DNA from: Gnetum montanum
Lineage: Eukaryota > Streptophyta > Gnetopsida > Gnetales > Gnetaceae
Reading direction: 5' to 3'
DNA length: 64,000 nucleotides
Assembly: GCA_015680685.1 (NCBI GenBank)
Contig: MNCI01023402.1
Coordinates: forward strand, 534,173-598,172
In this document: piece by piece, positions 23,930-35,954 of the stretch
Position numbering within the stretch: position 1 is the stretch's first letter
Layout: each line of letters begins with the position of its first letter
Translations under genes and position numbers: made by a program
Notes under the pieces: model-generated
Databases searched by the model: none
What the model saw: only the letters and a program-made list of their open reading frames with translations
What the model was told of the DNA's origin: nothing

Positions 23930-26175
23930 AGCAGGTGGTAGCTATGGGGGTGAAGGAGGAACATGTGCAGGGATAGGAGCAAGATAAGGGTAAGAGGTGG
24001 TATCCTTCCTTGCATGTGGAGAATGCATTTAGTAATTATCAAGAGGGTAGTAGTGAGGTTAGAAAGTAAAAATGTGACTAGAGAAGTCACATGGAGACAA
24101 AGGTTGCTTAATGTAGTAACCATATGGATCAGGCTGTCAATAAGGGTATTGTTGCCTTAGTGGTGCCAGCACTCATGATTGTGGTTGCTGCCACTATTGA
24201 TACTGCTTGTATGGTTGTAGTGGAGCTCCACTTGGATAATATAGTTATTGTTGGTGGAACTACCTAAAATTACCTTGAGGATAAGCTAATCTTCTGGATG
24301 TTTTCCTTTGTGTTAGTCATGGATTCAAAGCATACACCCTAGACTCCTGTAAGTGTGACACAATGGAGCAACATCCCTTAGGATGTACATATTGGCAAAC
24401 ATCACACCTATCATCATCATCTGATTTTCTTTCCACAACCTCTTCTATCATAGCAATCTTGCCCTTACCTTTGTGATAAGCATGTTCAACTTCCTTGCGC
24501 CTCCTATGCTCATGATCACTACCTTGTTCTTTGGACTCTTTAGAAATTTTTAGAACGGCTTGAAATCTACTATCCATGGAGTTCCATAATTGATTAATCT
24601 TGGTTGTAATTTCATATTAAAATTGCTGGAGTAGCTACTTTTTCCTATTCATCACCTCATCACATGCGGATTCATCCTCACTGTCACAGAATCGAATCTC
24701 CCTCTTGCGAATGGAAGGATCATAGTTATACTCTTCTATACTTTCTCTTTTTCTTAGTTCACCCTCCTCTTTAACTACCTACTCGATTAATCTTTGTATT
24801 TGATAGGCACTTAATTCTAACAGTCACCCCTAGGCATAGACACCAAGGGTTCTCCTTGTTTATGATTGAAGCCCGTCTACAATGACACAAAGTTGATCTA
24901 GTTGAGAATAACCATGGCTAAGACATTTGTGCATTAAGGAATAGTACCAGCTAATGATAGCATCCAAGGGTTTGTGTATTCCTTGTTTCCATCCTTAGAT
25001 TTACCTTCTTAAGTTAGACACTCTAGAGTATGTTTGATATTTATCATTAAATAATTCAAGCATGGTACTCCGTTGTCTAATAGATTCTGGCCCTAAGGAC
25101 CAGTACCAGTTCTTTGCTTCTTTGATGAGTGTCCTTGGGAACAACTTAAGTTTTTGCCACTCATTTTCTATATTTTGTAAGGCACATGCATCTTGAAAAG
25201 CTTGGAGATGATTCTATGGATTAGAGTTATATCCCCCTTCTAACCAAGGAATATTGTTCATGTCTAGCCTTTTAATTCGACTATCCTTCACATGCCTTGT
25301 TGGAATTCATACTTCCTCTACAATATTAAGCATACTTCAGGTAGCAAGTAAAGGCTCATCAAGGCCTTGATCATGGTGCCTACGATGCCCTCTACTACCC
25401 CTTTGTTCATGGTGATGTGCCTCTCTTGAATGTCCATGCCCTTGATCTTGCCTTTCCCAATGGTCATTTTAGCCTCGTCAGTCATTTTGGTCACCTCCAT
25501 CATGTTCTAGCCTACTGTGGTTCCAATCAGAGCCAGAAGAAGAAGGAGATGATGATGATGAAGGGGAAGAGGAAGGATTTTTAGCACCATCACGGTGCCT
25601 GCTACCATCTCTTTGGGGATCGTAAGCATGATCATGATCTTGTTTCTTATCTGCATCCTTGCCTTGACTTGCCTCTTTGAATCCTTCTTTTTCATTGGAT
25701 CCATTCTTAATAGAACCAAGATTGTGAATTATGAACTATAAGTTCTAGTTTTGACCTCCATCATCGAAGTAAAAGAGAGGAATTTCACTAGATGGAAAAT
25801 CCCCAGAGAAGGGTTTCCCACCATCATTTTGGTACAGCGGGAATGGGGAATCATTAAATCCTTTTCCCTTTACAAATTCATGACACTACTCTAACTTGCA
25901 ATTCCGTAGACATTGTGCTTTAGTGGGATGATAATCCCTATCATCAATATCTTGCACAATATACTTAGCATGATGTTTCTAGAGATCCCATCATATAAGC
26001 ATTTGTTGGAGCATTGTAGGAATGGATCAATCAGGTGCAAACACAATGTTGCCCTCCATGTCACGCCACTACAGTTGTTCATCCTGATGTAGGGTGAAGG
26101 TGAAATTGGGTATATACTCATTAGGATGAGCATATACCATTCAATACTGCTAAGGCATCGACTGATGAACTCCAT
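23930..26175 (-). pseudogene. Gag polyprotein of element C
   Basis: The N-terminal part has HPNEYIPNFTFTLHQDE. It is followed by a His/Asp/Arg- and Ser-rich charged region (about 25730-25380) and DEPLLAT plus RIKRLDMNN. The retrotransposon-gag core is EWQKLKLFPRTLIKEAKNWY and LFNDKYQTYSRVSNLR, then DAIISWYYSLMHKC. Near 24400 is the knuckle CDVCQYVHPKGCC (CX2CX3HX4C), binding the element RNA. The spacing is as I recall from Athila-like Gags. Many stops replace Gln or Trp codons. A stop after SNLRRxI is shared with element A2. Confidence 0.8.
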
Positions 26176-26275
26176 CTCCTATTAGATGATAAAAACATAG
26201 TGTGCTTAAAAATTTTGTTGTAGTAATCTTAAGATGTGATGTGACTCTAAGATTCATTCCAACAATTTAAATAAT

Positions 26276-26510
26276 TTTCACTAAATCCTAGATAGTGCAC
26301 AAAACAACAAAAATATCCTCAGTAATAATGCCAACGATGAGCCATGAGGTACCCCTACGCCAAACCATACAAATCACTAAGGTGTTTATGGGTGATCCAG
26401 TTGAATTCTGTGGACCTATAGTTCTCAATGTCCATTTCACTTCCTCATAATTTTCAATAAATCCTAGATAGCACATGAAACAAAAAAAAGTTCATTGGTA
26501 ACGGTGCTAA
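26276..26510 (-). repeat. Duplicated leader/LTR-edge segment of element C
   Basis: The sequence from the leader (AAATCCTAGATAGTGCAC) through a primer site into the first ~110 bp of an LTR (26276-26455) is followed directly by a second leader copy (CAATAAATCCTAGATAGCAC, 26456 on), a second primer site and the true LTR. This is a ~180-bp tandem duplication of the LTR edge. Confidence 0.75.
26491..26510 (-). other. tRNA-Asp-type primer-binding site of element C
   Basis: Complement reads TTAGCACCGTTACCAATGAA directly after the LTR end. It fits, with several transitions, TGGCGCCGTTGCCGGGG, the reverse complement of the 3' end of plant tRNA-Asp. The best copy of this site in the window is at 57867. 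Confidence 0.6.
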
Positions 26511-27325
26511 TGATGAGTGGCGAGGTACCCCTAAGCCCAACCATATGAATCACTAAGGTGTTTACGTGCGATCCAGTCGAATTCCGTGGACCTATAATTC
26601 TCTAGTACACTAGTTCTTCTCAGAAGTGAAATGGGTCTTGAGAATATTTGTTACCATTCCAATTACACTTGTGAAGCTCAAGGGTATGGTTTAAGTGTAA
26701 TTGAGGTAGATGATTTTTCTTATTTTATGTTTTATAATTTTGATCACCTACAACAAGAATGAAAGGTAAAGTAATTTGAGATCTAATCCATCTACTACCT
26801 AGCTAGCCTAACACAAGTAACTACCTCACTTTCCTAGACACTTCTTGAACACATATAGTGTTGCTAGGCTACCAAACATTAAGCATTGCTAGGTTACCAA
26901 GTACTATATGTATGCTTGAAGTGGTCATTCTTATGTTCATTAACAATTGGAAATTAATTGCTTAATTGAAATGCAATAAAGTAAAGTGCATTAGAAGAAA
27001 CATTAATATATTCCCAATTCTGCAAGGATTATCAAAAGAGTTCATTTTTATTCCCGTCACATTGCTACACTTAGGTACATTAGTGTTCAAAAAAAGAACC
27101 ATACACACTTAGACTCCTTCTGTGAGCAATCAGAAAATATTCTAATTTTGGAGAAAACAAATTGCAAGAGCCTCACTACTCTAACTTGAAACTACAAAAA
27201 ACTGATGCCAAATTGGGAGCCCATGCGCTATATTTATAGGCTAGCGTATACCCCCCGGCGTCGGATACCCGACGTCACATCTAGATCCTAACATCGGAGT
27301 AGATGAAAATAATGTGATTCATCAG
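26511..27325 (-). repeat. 5' LTR of element C
   Basis: 815 bp, TGATGAG...TTCATCA on the two edges. TATA-like CCTATAAATATAGCGC is on the minus strand at about 27227-27241. Upstream (27245-27290) is the C-type motif GACGTCGGGTATCCGACGCC, itself nearly palindromic. Confidence 0.85.
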
Positions 27326-27330
27326 TTTTG

Positions 27331-27930
27331 GTAGATTTATATGTTGGAACCTGAAATAATTGAAATAGAGGTACATCCCAAGATTTATAGAAGTTCATAA
27401 CTTAGTGCTAGTTAGTAGAATTAAACTTCTGACCTAGGGTTACCAAGCTAAGACTTGAATCATTAGGATAATACCTCATTGTTTGGTAAATTTATTTGAT
27501 TATGATTGAACAATGTATTATCATGATTGGTTAATCAAGAAACTCTTCAAATTGGTAGGTATAGAAAATCATATGGGAACACATCCCAAAACTACAAGAA
27601 TGATAGAATATTAAAATGTAATGGTGGTGGTCCCAATGCAACATCTATATGTTGTTAGGATCATACTTTATTCAAAGGATGACATGCCTTCTACAAAGGT
27701 ATATTGCATTCATTTTTTAGATCAACTCTAATAGTTTCAAACAAGTATATCATTTGTTCCTCAAGTATCTCAACATACATAGGTATGATATCCTAGCATA
27801 TTTGTCTTACAACCTTCTAGTTTCAACATTAAGCAAAGATAAGAACCTCTTCTTGGTGGTATTTTTTGACTTATTATGCACATTGAATGTGAGGGTTAGG
27901 ATATCGCAATTTACATTAAGGGTTTGCTAC
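27331..27930. other. Older sequence between C and B
   Basis: This continues, across element B, with 52969 onward (same target ATCTT). A 72-codon frame (27754 +) has hydrophobic and charged stretches, but no domain is recognised. It may belong to an older, eroded plus-strand retroelement whose coiled-coil part lies at 53190-54190. Confidence 0.35.
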
Positions 27931-27935
27931 ATCTT

Positions 27936-28838
27936 TGATGAGCGACGAATACCACTACGCTCAACCATATGAATCACTAAGCATTTATGTGTGATCTGGT
28001 TTAATTCTATGAACTCGATATCTTCCCATACACTAGTCTCTAGGAAGTGAACTTATCGTAATAGTCATTCATTTTCTTCCCAATTACACTTGTGATATGT
28101 AGAGGTATGGTTAAGTGTAATCAAGGCGTATGATTTTTATTATTTTTATGTTTTATGTTTTGGGTGCTTAAAATAAAGGATGAAGGAATGAAATAATTTA
28201 ATTGTTAATTTAATCTAACTAATTACACCTAACTAATCCTAGCATAAGCATTCATTCCAACTTTTTGTGCACATCTTAAACACGTTTAACGCTACTGGGT
28301 TACCAAACGTTAAGCATTACTAGGATTACCAATCGCCAAGCGTATGCTTGAAGTGGTCATACTTATGTGCTTAATTAATTGCTACTTAATCTAGCTTAGT
28401 TTAGCCTAATTAATTATTTAATTACTTAAAGCATTAAAAGAAATTGCATAAAACATTAAATACATAAATAAATAATTAATCTATTTCAAAGTGCTACAAG
28501 GTTTATCAAAAAGCTTATCTTTATTGTTGCACACAATGTTGTGTTTAGGTACAACAGTGCTCAAATAAATATTCGTACACTCTTGACTCCTACTATGAGC
28601 ACTTAGAAAAATATTCTAACTTTTGAATGATAAAATTGTAAGAGCTCCACCACAATTATGATAAGACATGTCATAAACACAGTGAGAGAGTGTGTATTTA
28701 TAGGTGAAAATAGATACTATGTCGATGGAGCCATGTCAATGCATCAAATCATGGGCTGACAGGGCCTAGTTTATGAGGCCTAATCAATAGGGATTTGTCG
28801 ACGAGGCCTAGTTGATGCAACCAATCTATGATTCATCA
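27936..28838 (-). repeat. 3' LTR of element B
   Basis: 903 bp, TGATGAG...ATTCATCA edges. The minus-strand TATA is CCTATAAATACACAC (about 28692-28706). U3 above it (28720-28830) repeats GCCTAGTTGAT / GTCGACGAGGCCTAG words, the B-type motif. Confidence 0.85.
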
Positions 28839-29069
28839 TACCCCCATGACTGAATGAAAAATTTTCCTCAAGTTCCTTACAAATTTGGAAAGGTATGAAA
28901 TTATTAACTAATGATAAACATATGACAAACACAAATAAATACTAAGTGCCTGAGTGTATTAATATACAATCATTGCAAAATTTTCTAGTGTTCAGAACTA
29001 CAAAATTGAACACCAGGACAAAATGTGACAAATATAATTCTTCTGATGATGTGAAGATAAGGAAGAAGA
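28839..29069 (-). other. Polypurine tract and 3' untranslated part of element B
   Basis: The complement of TACCCCCATGACTGAATGAAAA adjoins the LTR. The same AGTCATGGGGGTA tract precedes the 3' LTRs of A1, A2 and, in altered form, C. No coding sequence. Confidence 0.7.
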
Positions 29070-31600
29070 TTAAATGATCCCAGGTGATGAAGAGTTCTTA
29101 GGTTTTGAAAGACCTTTTCTTACTTTAGGTGCATGTGGTAGTTGAGGCCATTGTGGTTGTCCCGTTACAACTGAAACTTTCAGTGGAAGATGAAAAGCAG
29201 CCAACAATGCTTTCATATTCTTCTCCTTACTCCTAGGAGCATGCACGGTCCACACAACTTTGCTAATGTGGGCCAGTGTGGGCACATCCTAAGGACAAGG
29301 CATTGTTGGGAACAACTCCTTAACATTAAGAAACCATGCAACAAATTATTTACATTCGATGTCAAATGCCCTAATTGTATTCTACAGCTCTTGGTAATCA
29401 TTCATTCTTTTGGTCATGTTCTCAATAATTGATCTTTGATTAGTGAATCTTTCCTTAAGACTTTCGAGCTTAGTGTTTGCATTCTCAAGTTTTTGCTTAG
29501 TTTCCTTATAGTGCTTAAACTCTACCTCATACAACAAGTACAAGTTGGCCGCCTGCTTCTCCAACTTTGCTTGTAGTCATCTGATAATTAGCATTGCTAG
29601 GCTTACATATTAGAGATTGGCAAGCTCCATATGTCTACTCATCTCTTCTATTTGTAACTCCTTCAAGCAAATTTTCACTTTGTATCCCATCAATGATAGG
29701 TTGTCACATCTCTTTTCCTTGCTAGAGTTGTTGGAGGGTCTCATTTACTTTTTCCTTAGTCATCTGGATATGTTTTTCATTAACTTCCTTTTGTAGGCCA
29801 ACCTAATCTCTGTAGTGGTTCTTGACTCTCTTACATTTGAGAACCTCATTCTTCCAGGCGGTAATCTCAATTGTAGATTTTTGGCATAACGCATGGACTT
29901 TCTCCATAGAGATATTTCTATTCTCCACTGTCAATCTCCTAAGCTCAGTGTTCACCTTAGCTAGCTACTCCTATTTTTTATGGATGAATTCTTGTGTTTA
30001 CTATTTCTGCACATCAACATTCTGTAGGTGATGATTTTTTATCGTTAGCATCTCATTCTCTAGGTACATCTAGACCAAATCCTTTTGAACTGAATATGTT
30101 TTGGCCTTAGCCACAGACTAATCAAAGATGGCCATCACAATCCCTGCATCAACTTGTTTACGTTTTTCTTAAAGCTATTGAAAATATTCATCTCTTATTA
30201 GTGTAAGGTTGAGGAGGGTAGCATCAGCAAGACAGGCTCTTAATTTGGCAGCCCCCATGGCCAAGCATTGGTTTTGTGCTTGAGCCATTTTAAGTTACCC
30301 TTCCAGAATAATGCATTTGCCCTTTGCTTCCAGCAGCTTCGACTGGGTTGTGATGATGTTATCTAGAAAATCAAAGATATCCAAAATTGATTACCTGATT
30401 CCCACTAATGGATCTATAAATTCCCCATGTTGGGCTACACTCAATAAGATACTAATAGTCATTACAAACATTTTCACATCTTTGAATGTAGAAACATCTC
30501 GTATAGGTGCCACAGGCACATTAAGTACTTCGACGATTTGATCAATAACCACTTCTACTATAGTCTCTTACCCTTGATGTTGCATCACCAACACAGTTGT
30601 CTCCTTACCCTCCTCCAAGCTCACCGAAAAGGTAGAAGCATTTCCAAAGATTTCTTGGAATTGATATTGTTGCAAGAAAAACATTGTTACCTCTCGAGCA
30701 CTAGGATTCGACCTCGTGGGCAATTGCATTCTTTAGGCTAAAAATGTTGGCCCACCTCCCTCCATCTAATTGATTGTTCAAGCTACTTTATTGAGATGAC
30801 TCATTACGGGATAGTACATAGATGGATCCCAACCACTTGTTCCTACTTGCTACTCCCACTCACATAACAATTGCTCTTAGATTTTGCACAAGAATTCTAT
30901 GGTTGTGTAGGCCTTTGACATTGTTTTCTAAATGGGTGGTGGAGGTGATGGTTGTTACTCTTCTTCTTTGGACATGGCAGAGGTCTTATCTTTCACCATC
31001 TCTGACTAGAAGGTGATAGAATTATGCTTCATTGTGTCATTGGTGTAGTAGACTCTCCTTGCCCTCTTATAGAGCTTTCTGATAAGGCATGGAAATGGCA
31101 GGGTTTTTCTTCCACGTTTATTTTCCTTGACACACTTTTCCATCTCCAGATATATTAACTATGGAAGGTTAACAGAAAATTTCCTACTTAAAGCAACACA
31201 TGCTTAGGCAAAGAAAGCAATCATCTTGTTGAGCCTCACCATTGTATTGAGGTGACCAGCTGCTATCTTGAAATATATGCACTCCACTGGTGTAAGCACA
31301 CTAAACTTCTTGTGATCAACCCCATAACACTACTAGGTTAACTCCCTTTTTACTTCAAGGTCTATATGCATGGAGATCTCTGCTAGATGATTGCTAAAAT
31401 TAGGCAAACTAAGAGCTTACGCAATAGCTTCTACTAAGTAGGACACCTAAATGTCCTTGATTCTCATAGTGGCTCCTATTTTTCTACTAGTCTAGAAGAG
31501 ATATGTCTCTCTCATGTACCACTCCCCACTTGAAGTGATGATTAGCCACATGGATGAGTTTTGCAACTACATTTTGACTTCTCGTGGAGCATTTTCCAAG
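29070..31600 (-). pseudogene. Extra coiled-coil ORF of element B (env-position, plant-transposon-protein-like)
   Basis: The N-terminal half contains TPVECIYFKIAAGHLNTMVR and LPFPCLIRKLYKRA with YYTND (about 31330-31050). The extra ORF of element D2 has the same blocks (EERIYFKIGTYHLF, LPFPCLIRKLCRRAG, YTND). They resemble the conserved part of the family known as 'putative plant transposon protein' found in plant retroelements (named from memory). The C-terminal half is a long coiled coil, for example LENANTKLESLKERFTNQRS (about 29480), ending with SSSPGII at 29073. No signal peptide or transmembrane helix is evident, so calling it an envelope protein would rest on position only. Many stops; function unknown. 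Confidence 0.6.
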
Positions 31601-32010
31601 AATGATCAAAAGTTAAGTTCTTATTTTAAAGAATGACTTGGCTAAGTTGAGATCATGGCCTAGTTGATTATTTTAATATTATTTTATTCTTATTTTATTA
31701 TTAATAAATAATTTTAGGTTTACCAAAGTTTGTTAAAAGGGTTAAACTCTCAAATATTAATGGTTTAACGTTATTTTATTCATTAATCCTTTGGGGAAGT
31801 TAGAAAGATTTTTAAAAAATTTTGTTAGAAACCTTAAGGTTTGTGGCCCCCACGACTAAGAGCTAACGTCCGATAACTACAAGATCAAAGAACAAAGTGA
31901 TTTGGACAAACGATGTGAAAGTTATGGACTTTGGAAGGTTTTGGATTATGAAAAATTACAAAAACTCCCCTCTCATTTTGAAGCAAATAACAAGAATTTT
32001 CAAAGTGTTG
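31601..32010 (-). other. Leader between internal TATA and extra ORF of B
   Basis: About 400 bp, non-coding, AT-rich. It contains GCTCTTAGTCGTGGGGGCC on the minus strand (complement near 31850), the counterpart of AGCTTAGTCATGGGGAAGG in the D2 leader at 61530. The leader is therefore a conserved module. Confidence 0.55.
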
Positions 32011-32106
32011 GGTTGTATTTATAGAATTTTTGCGCTGTGTCAAATAGGCCTAGTCAACAAGGTTGAGTTGACATAGCCGATCATGTCGACTAAGCCTAGT
32101 TGACAT
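32011..32106 (-). promoter_or_regulatory. Internal promoter-like block of element B
   Basis: On the minus strand, TCTATAAATACAACCC (TATA-like, complement at 32011-32026) is preceded by GTTGACTAGGCCTATTTGACA, GTCAACTAGGCTTAGTCGAC and ACATAGCCGATCATGTCGAC words (complement at 32040-32106). The same words form the U3 of B's own LTRs (28720-28830 and 52917-52950). This suggests a second transcription start for the extra ORF, copied from or co-evolving with the LTR promoter. Promoter activity is inferred only. Confidence 0.55.
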
Positions 32107-33640
32107 GATTATTGACCACCATTGACACGGTGTTTTTGAAAGAAATTTGGATCAAATGGAAGCTTAAAAATCCAAGAACATGACGAAAATATTAGAAGAG
32201 GGTTTTTAAATTCAAAAAATGGAGAAATGATTAGAGAATGAGATTTCATGAAGAAGAATGCCTTAAGGAGCACATAGTTGGAAGCATGATGGAGTGCACG
32301 AAAGATTTGATTGCAGCAATGTCCAAACATAAGGAGCTTAACTAACCAAACAATAAGATACGCAAGTGGCTCTTCCCCATAGCGGCATGTTCTCTTTTTG
32401 CCGTTACATAACCTCAATTAAGGAGTTCATGGATCCCATAGTTAATTAATGATTATGAAAAGTTAAGGACCAAACCGAGAGAATTTATTTAGGAATTTAA
32501 ACACATCAAACTAAGACATGAAACCCAAACATGAAAACCAACAGTGAGGTAAGTTATGGATAGCATTGATGGATGAGTCCCAATCATGGTCACATGAAGT
32601 CCCTTGTGAGTTTCATGGTTAAATGACCCGATAAAGTCCAACCTTAGTCCAGACCAAAACCAACCATGTTCAATGACTTTGCATCACCACTCTAGGACCG
32701 ATCCACCCCCTTGAGACATAAGAATTCTTCTATGGATAACCCCTATTCCTTATTTGAAAAGAAAAGAGAAGCAGGAAGTAGGAAAGGGCCTTAGTTAGAG
32801 GGGACCTTCAGGCATGGATAACATGTCTTTCTAATCCCATAACTAGTGCGTGTAGCCCATTTATTTTGTCTAAGGGATGTGCTTTGAATTACCATCGTGT
32901 TTTTTTTTGTTTTTGTTTTCTTGCTATTTTTTTAGATGGGAACCATACCACGAAAAGACTTATTCAACTTCTTGTTATTGATCAACACAAAATGATAATA
33001 AATCCATGAAAAACACACTTGCACTCAACATGGAATAAGGTACAAAGAGCATTGAATCCCCTTGAAACCACACCCTTTTCAAACCTTTGAATCTTTTCCA
33101 AGCTTGAAAACTACTAAGGTCACAAGTTCATTAAAGTTTTTAATGAAAAGCGAACCACATATTCTAAAAATAAGAAAAACCATAGAGTTTATGAATGGAT
33201 GGATGATGTGGACTTACTTCTTGTTTCATGAAAAAGAAACTAGCCTTAGTTATCAATAATCAAAATTCAAAAATAGAAACCATACATTTAGCAATCAGAA
33301 ACATTAGGTACAAATCACCATTAGTTATCAGCTACAACATCACTATGTCCAGTTTGTAATAAAGAAATTTTATTAGAAAATAAGGAAAATTCATACCAAA
33401 ATAAGGGAAAAATATAAAAGAAATTGTAAAATATTCAAGAAGATAAAATGTACTAAGGATGTTGTAAAACAAAAATTTGGAAAAATAACAAAGTCTAAAA
33501 TTAAAAATGTAAAAAATGAAAAGATGAAAAACTAAGAAGCCACTATAATGGTTAGCATGGATGGGAATCTTCCACACAACTAAGTTATAAAGAGGAGATC
33601 TGAAAAATTGAGCATGGTTGTTCATTTACTGAGGCATTGC
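32107..33640 (-). other. Non-coding spacer and T-rich block of element B
   Basis: Similar to 36700-37900 in A2 and to the 50230-51500 region of A1 in inverted orientation (shared word near 32840: ACTAGTGCGTGTAGCCCA). Just after integrase it has the TTTTGTTTTACA-rich block (complement of 33420-33520). A 102-codon minus frame at 32109-32417 has no recognisable domain. Confidence 0.55.
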
Positions 33641-35103
33641 TTCCACTGGCTTACTTAGATTCATCGAAAGGTTTAACTTGTTGCATGTTGACTAGTTGCC
33701 TTTTGTTTGGGCTCTCAGGTTTGTAAATTAACATGACCCTAGAAGGAAACGTTTCATGAATGATGTAAGGCCCTTTCCACAACATCTAGAACTTAGTTCA
33801 TTGAGGTATGTGTGTGAGGTTCCAATAGAGAGCCTTATCTCCAGGTTGAAATTTTACTTTTCGTATTCTAAGGTCATGGCACTTTTTGTTGAATGCCTTG
33901 TGTACTTTATTCAAAGATAGGGCCACTAATTAGTTTTCATATATTTTCATATAGCATGTTAAGGTTGATTAATCGCTCTCTTTGTGACAGACTTAGGTTA
34001 AGATCTAGGTCACATGTTATTAAAACTATACAAAGTTCAAATTGAATTAAAAGAATTGGTAATTTTCCATACACCAATTCATAGGGAGAGTATCCTATAG
34101 GGAGTTTCCATGTTAAGTAGTAGGCCTAGAGGGCATTGTTGAGTTTTGTGCTCCAATCTTTCCTATATTTACTAACAGTTCTCATTAATATATTTGTAAT
34201 CTCCCTATTAGTAACATTTACTTGACCATTGGCTTGGGGTGATAGGGTGTTGTTAATTTATGTTCAACCCCCAAGCATCGCAGAAGCTTATGAAAAGTGA
34301 TGCTTGTGAAACGGATTTCATTGTCAAAAATTAGTGCTCATGGCATCCAAAACCTATTTACAACATTTTGTTGTATAAACCATGTAGCAGTAGATGATGT
34401 ATAGTCAATGAAAACTACTACTTCTACCCATTTTGTGTAGTAATCAATGTCAATGATTATGTATGCCTTTTCATTTGACATGGGCATGATGGAACCCAAT
34501 AAGTTGATGCCCCATATGTCGAAGGCTTACAGTGGCTGAATCCACTGGTGAGGTGCCTCCATTCGAGCGGTCATCCCACCATCTTCTTGACATCATTCAC
34601 AAGAGCAGATAAATTAGTGGGCATCTCTGTAGATGGTTAGCCAATAATACCCTACCATTAGGATCTTAATGGCCATGCATCTCCCAACATAGTGGCTTCC
34701 ACAAGTACCCTTATGAGCATCCTGAAGAACATGCAATTGATCAGCATTAGGTACACACCAATGAATCAGACCATTAGCACACACCTTGTAAATGTGTCCG
34801 TTGATTTTCATGAAGCATTTAGCCTAATGAAGAAATTGTTATTTCTTCCTATTGTCTAGATCTTGTGGCATCTCTTGAGTAAGAAGATAAGTGAGGATGT
34901 CATCATACCATTTTGGTTTTCTGGGCACTTGTTCATTTATTGCACTAGTAAAGAGTAGTTCATTAAGAAATTGGTCAAAAAGTAGACTTTCCTCTTTGTT
35001 ATCCCATCATAACCAATACAAGTGATCAACAACCACATTCTCAGTCCCCTTTCAATATACCATTGTAAGATCAAACTCCTACAAGATCACCAACCATTGT
35101 ATG
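33640..35103 (-). pseudogene. Integrase of element B
   Basis: Minus-strand reading shows KVCANGLIHWCVPNADQLHV and HKGTCGSHY (zinc finger, 34800-34690). The core follows, with FDNEIRFTSITFHKLLRCLG near 34300, then CLGVEHKLTTPYHP and a C-terminal part to about 33700. The second catalytic Asp is retained (FDN), unlike element C. The upstream link to RNase H is interrupted by element A2 at 35104; the sequence resumes at 42233. Stops and frameshifts are frequent. Confidence 0.8.
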
Positions 35104-35954
35104 TGATGAGTGACGAGGTACCCCTACACTCAACCATACGAATACGAGCGTTACATGTGTGATCTGGTCGAACTCCGTAGACTAAGTGCCTACACGCCTT
35201 ATGGAACACTTAAGTTTAATCGTTCATTATCTTCCCAGACTTACTTGTATTTTTCACAGTTGTATGGTTAAGTAAGTCTGAGGTATGTGATTTTTATGTC
35301 TTTTATGTTTTATCTCCTATGCTAATGAGGTGAAGGGTGAAGAGACTAATTAACTAACTTTAACTAACTAACTAAGCCTTAATTAACCTAGCATTAGTAT
35401 CTGTTCCCACTTACCGTTCACACCCTAAACCAATGCAACCTTGGTTACCAAACGCTATTCATTACTGGGATCACCAAGCGTAACGCACATGCTTGAAGCG
35501 GTCATACTGAATGCACTTAACTATGGGAGAAGGGTTGAGAGAGATTTAATGAACTAATAAAGCATTTAAACATTAACAATAAATAAAAATAAATAAAGTC
35601 CTATTTAGCTTAGTCCATGCATTGCAAGGTTTATCCAAGAAGTTCGTCTTTATTTTCGTACACAAACTTGTGTTCAGGTACAATATTTGCTCGAATAAAG
35701 ATCCATTCACTTTGGAGCTCCTACTGCAGGCACATGAAAATTATTCTATCTCTAGAGAGGTAAAACTGCCAGAGTTTCACTATGGTTTAGGCCTAAACTT
35801 GGAAACAAGGGAGAGCGGCCTCTTATTTATATATTTGACAGCGCACTACGATATTGCGTACACGATATCGCAGGGGAAGACGCGATATCGTGGGGGATGC
35901 AATATCACGACGGACGCAATATCGTAGGGGAAGATGTGATATCGCATCCCATCA
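35104..35954 (-). repeat. 3' LTR of element A2
   Basis: 851 bp. On the minus strand U3 begins TGATGGGATGCGATATCACA and carries about five GATATC-type palindromic words (35843-35950). A TATA follows (complement of TTATTTATATA at 35823-35834). Confidence 0.88.

Larger units (their letters stand above)
18622..27325 (-). mobile_element. Element C, full-length Athila/Tat-like Ty3/gypsy retrotransposon
   Basis: 8704 bp, minus strand, bounded by perfect 5-bp target duplications GTTTT (18617-18621 and 27326-27330). Order on the minus strand: 5' LTR (27325-26511), primer site, gag, protease, RT, RNase H, integrase, T-rich tail, polypurine tract, 3' LTR (19383-18622). The Ty3/gypsy class follows from RT before integrase; the Athila/Tat-like lineage from the tRNA-Asp-type primer site and CX2CX3HX4C Gag knuckle. 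All frames carry stops, so it is immobile. Unlike element B it has no extra ORF between integrase and 3' LTR. Confidence 0.9.

Noticed and set aside
29070-31600. A true envelope glycoprotein
   Set aside because: Only the position matches; I see no signal peptide, membrane anchor or cysteine pattern, and the C-terminal half is a cytoplasmic-type coiled coil.
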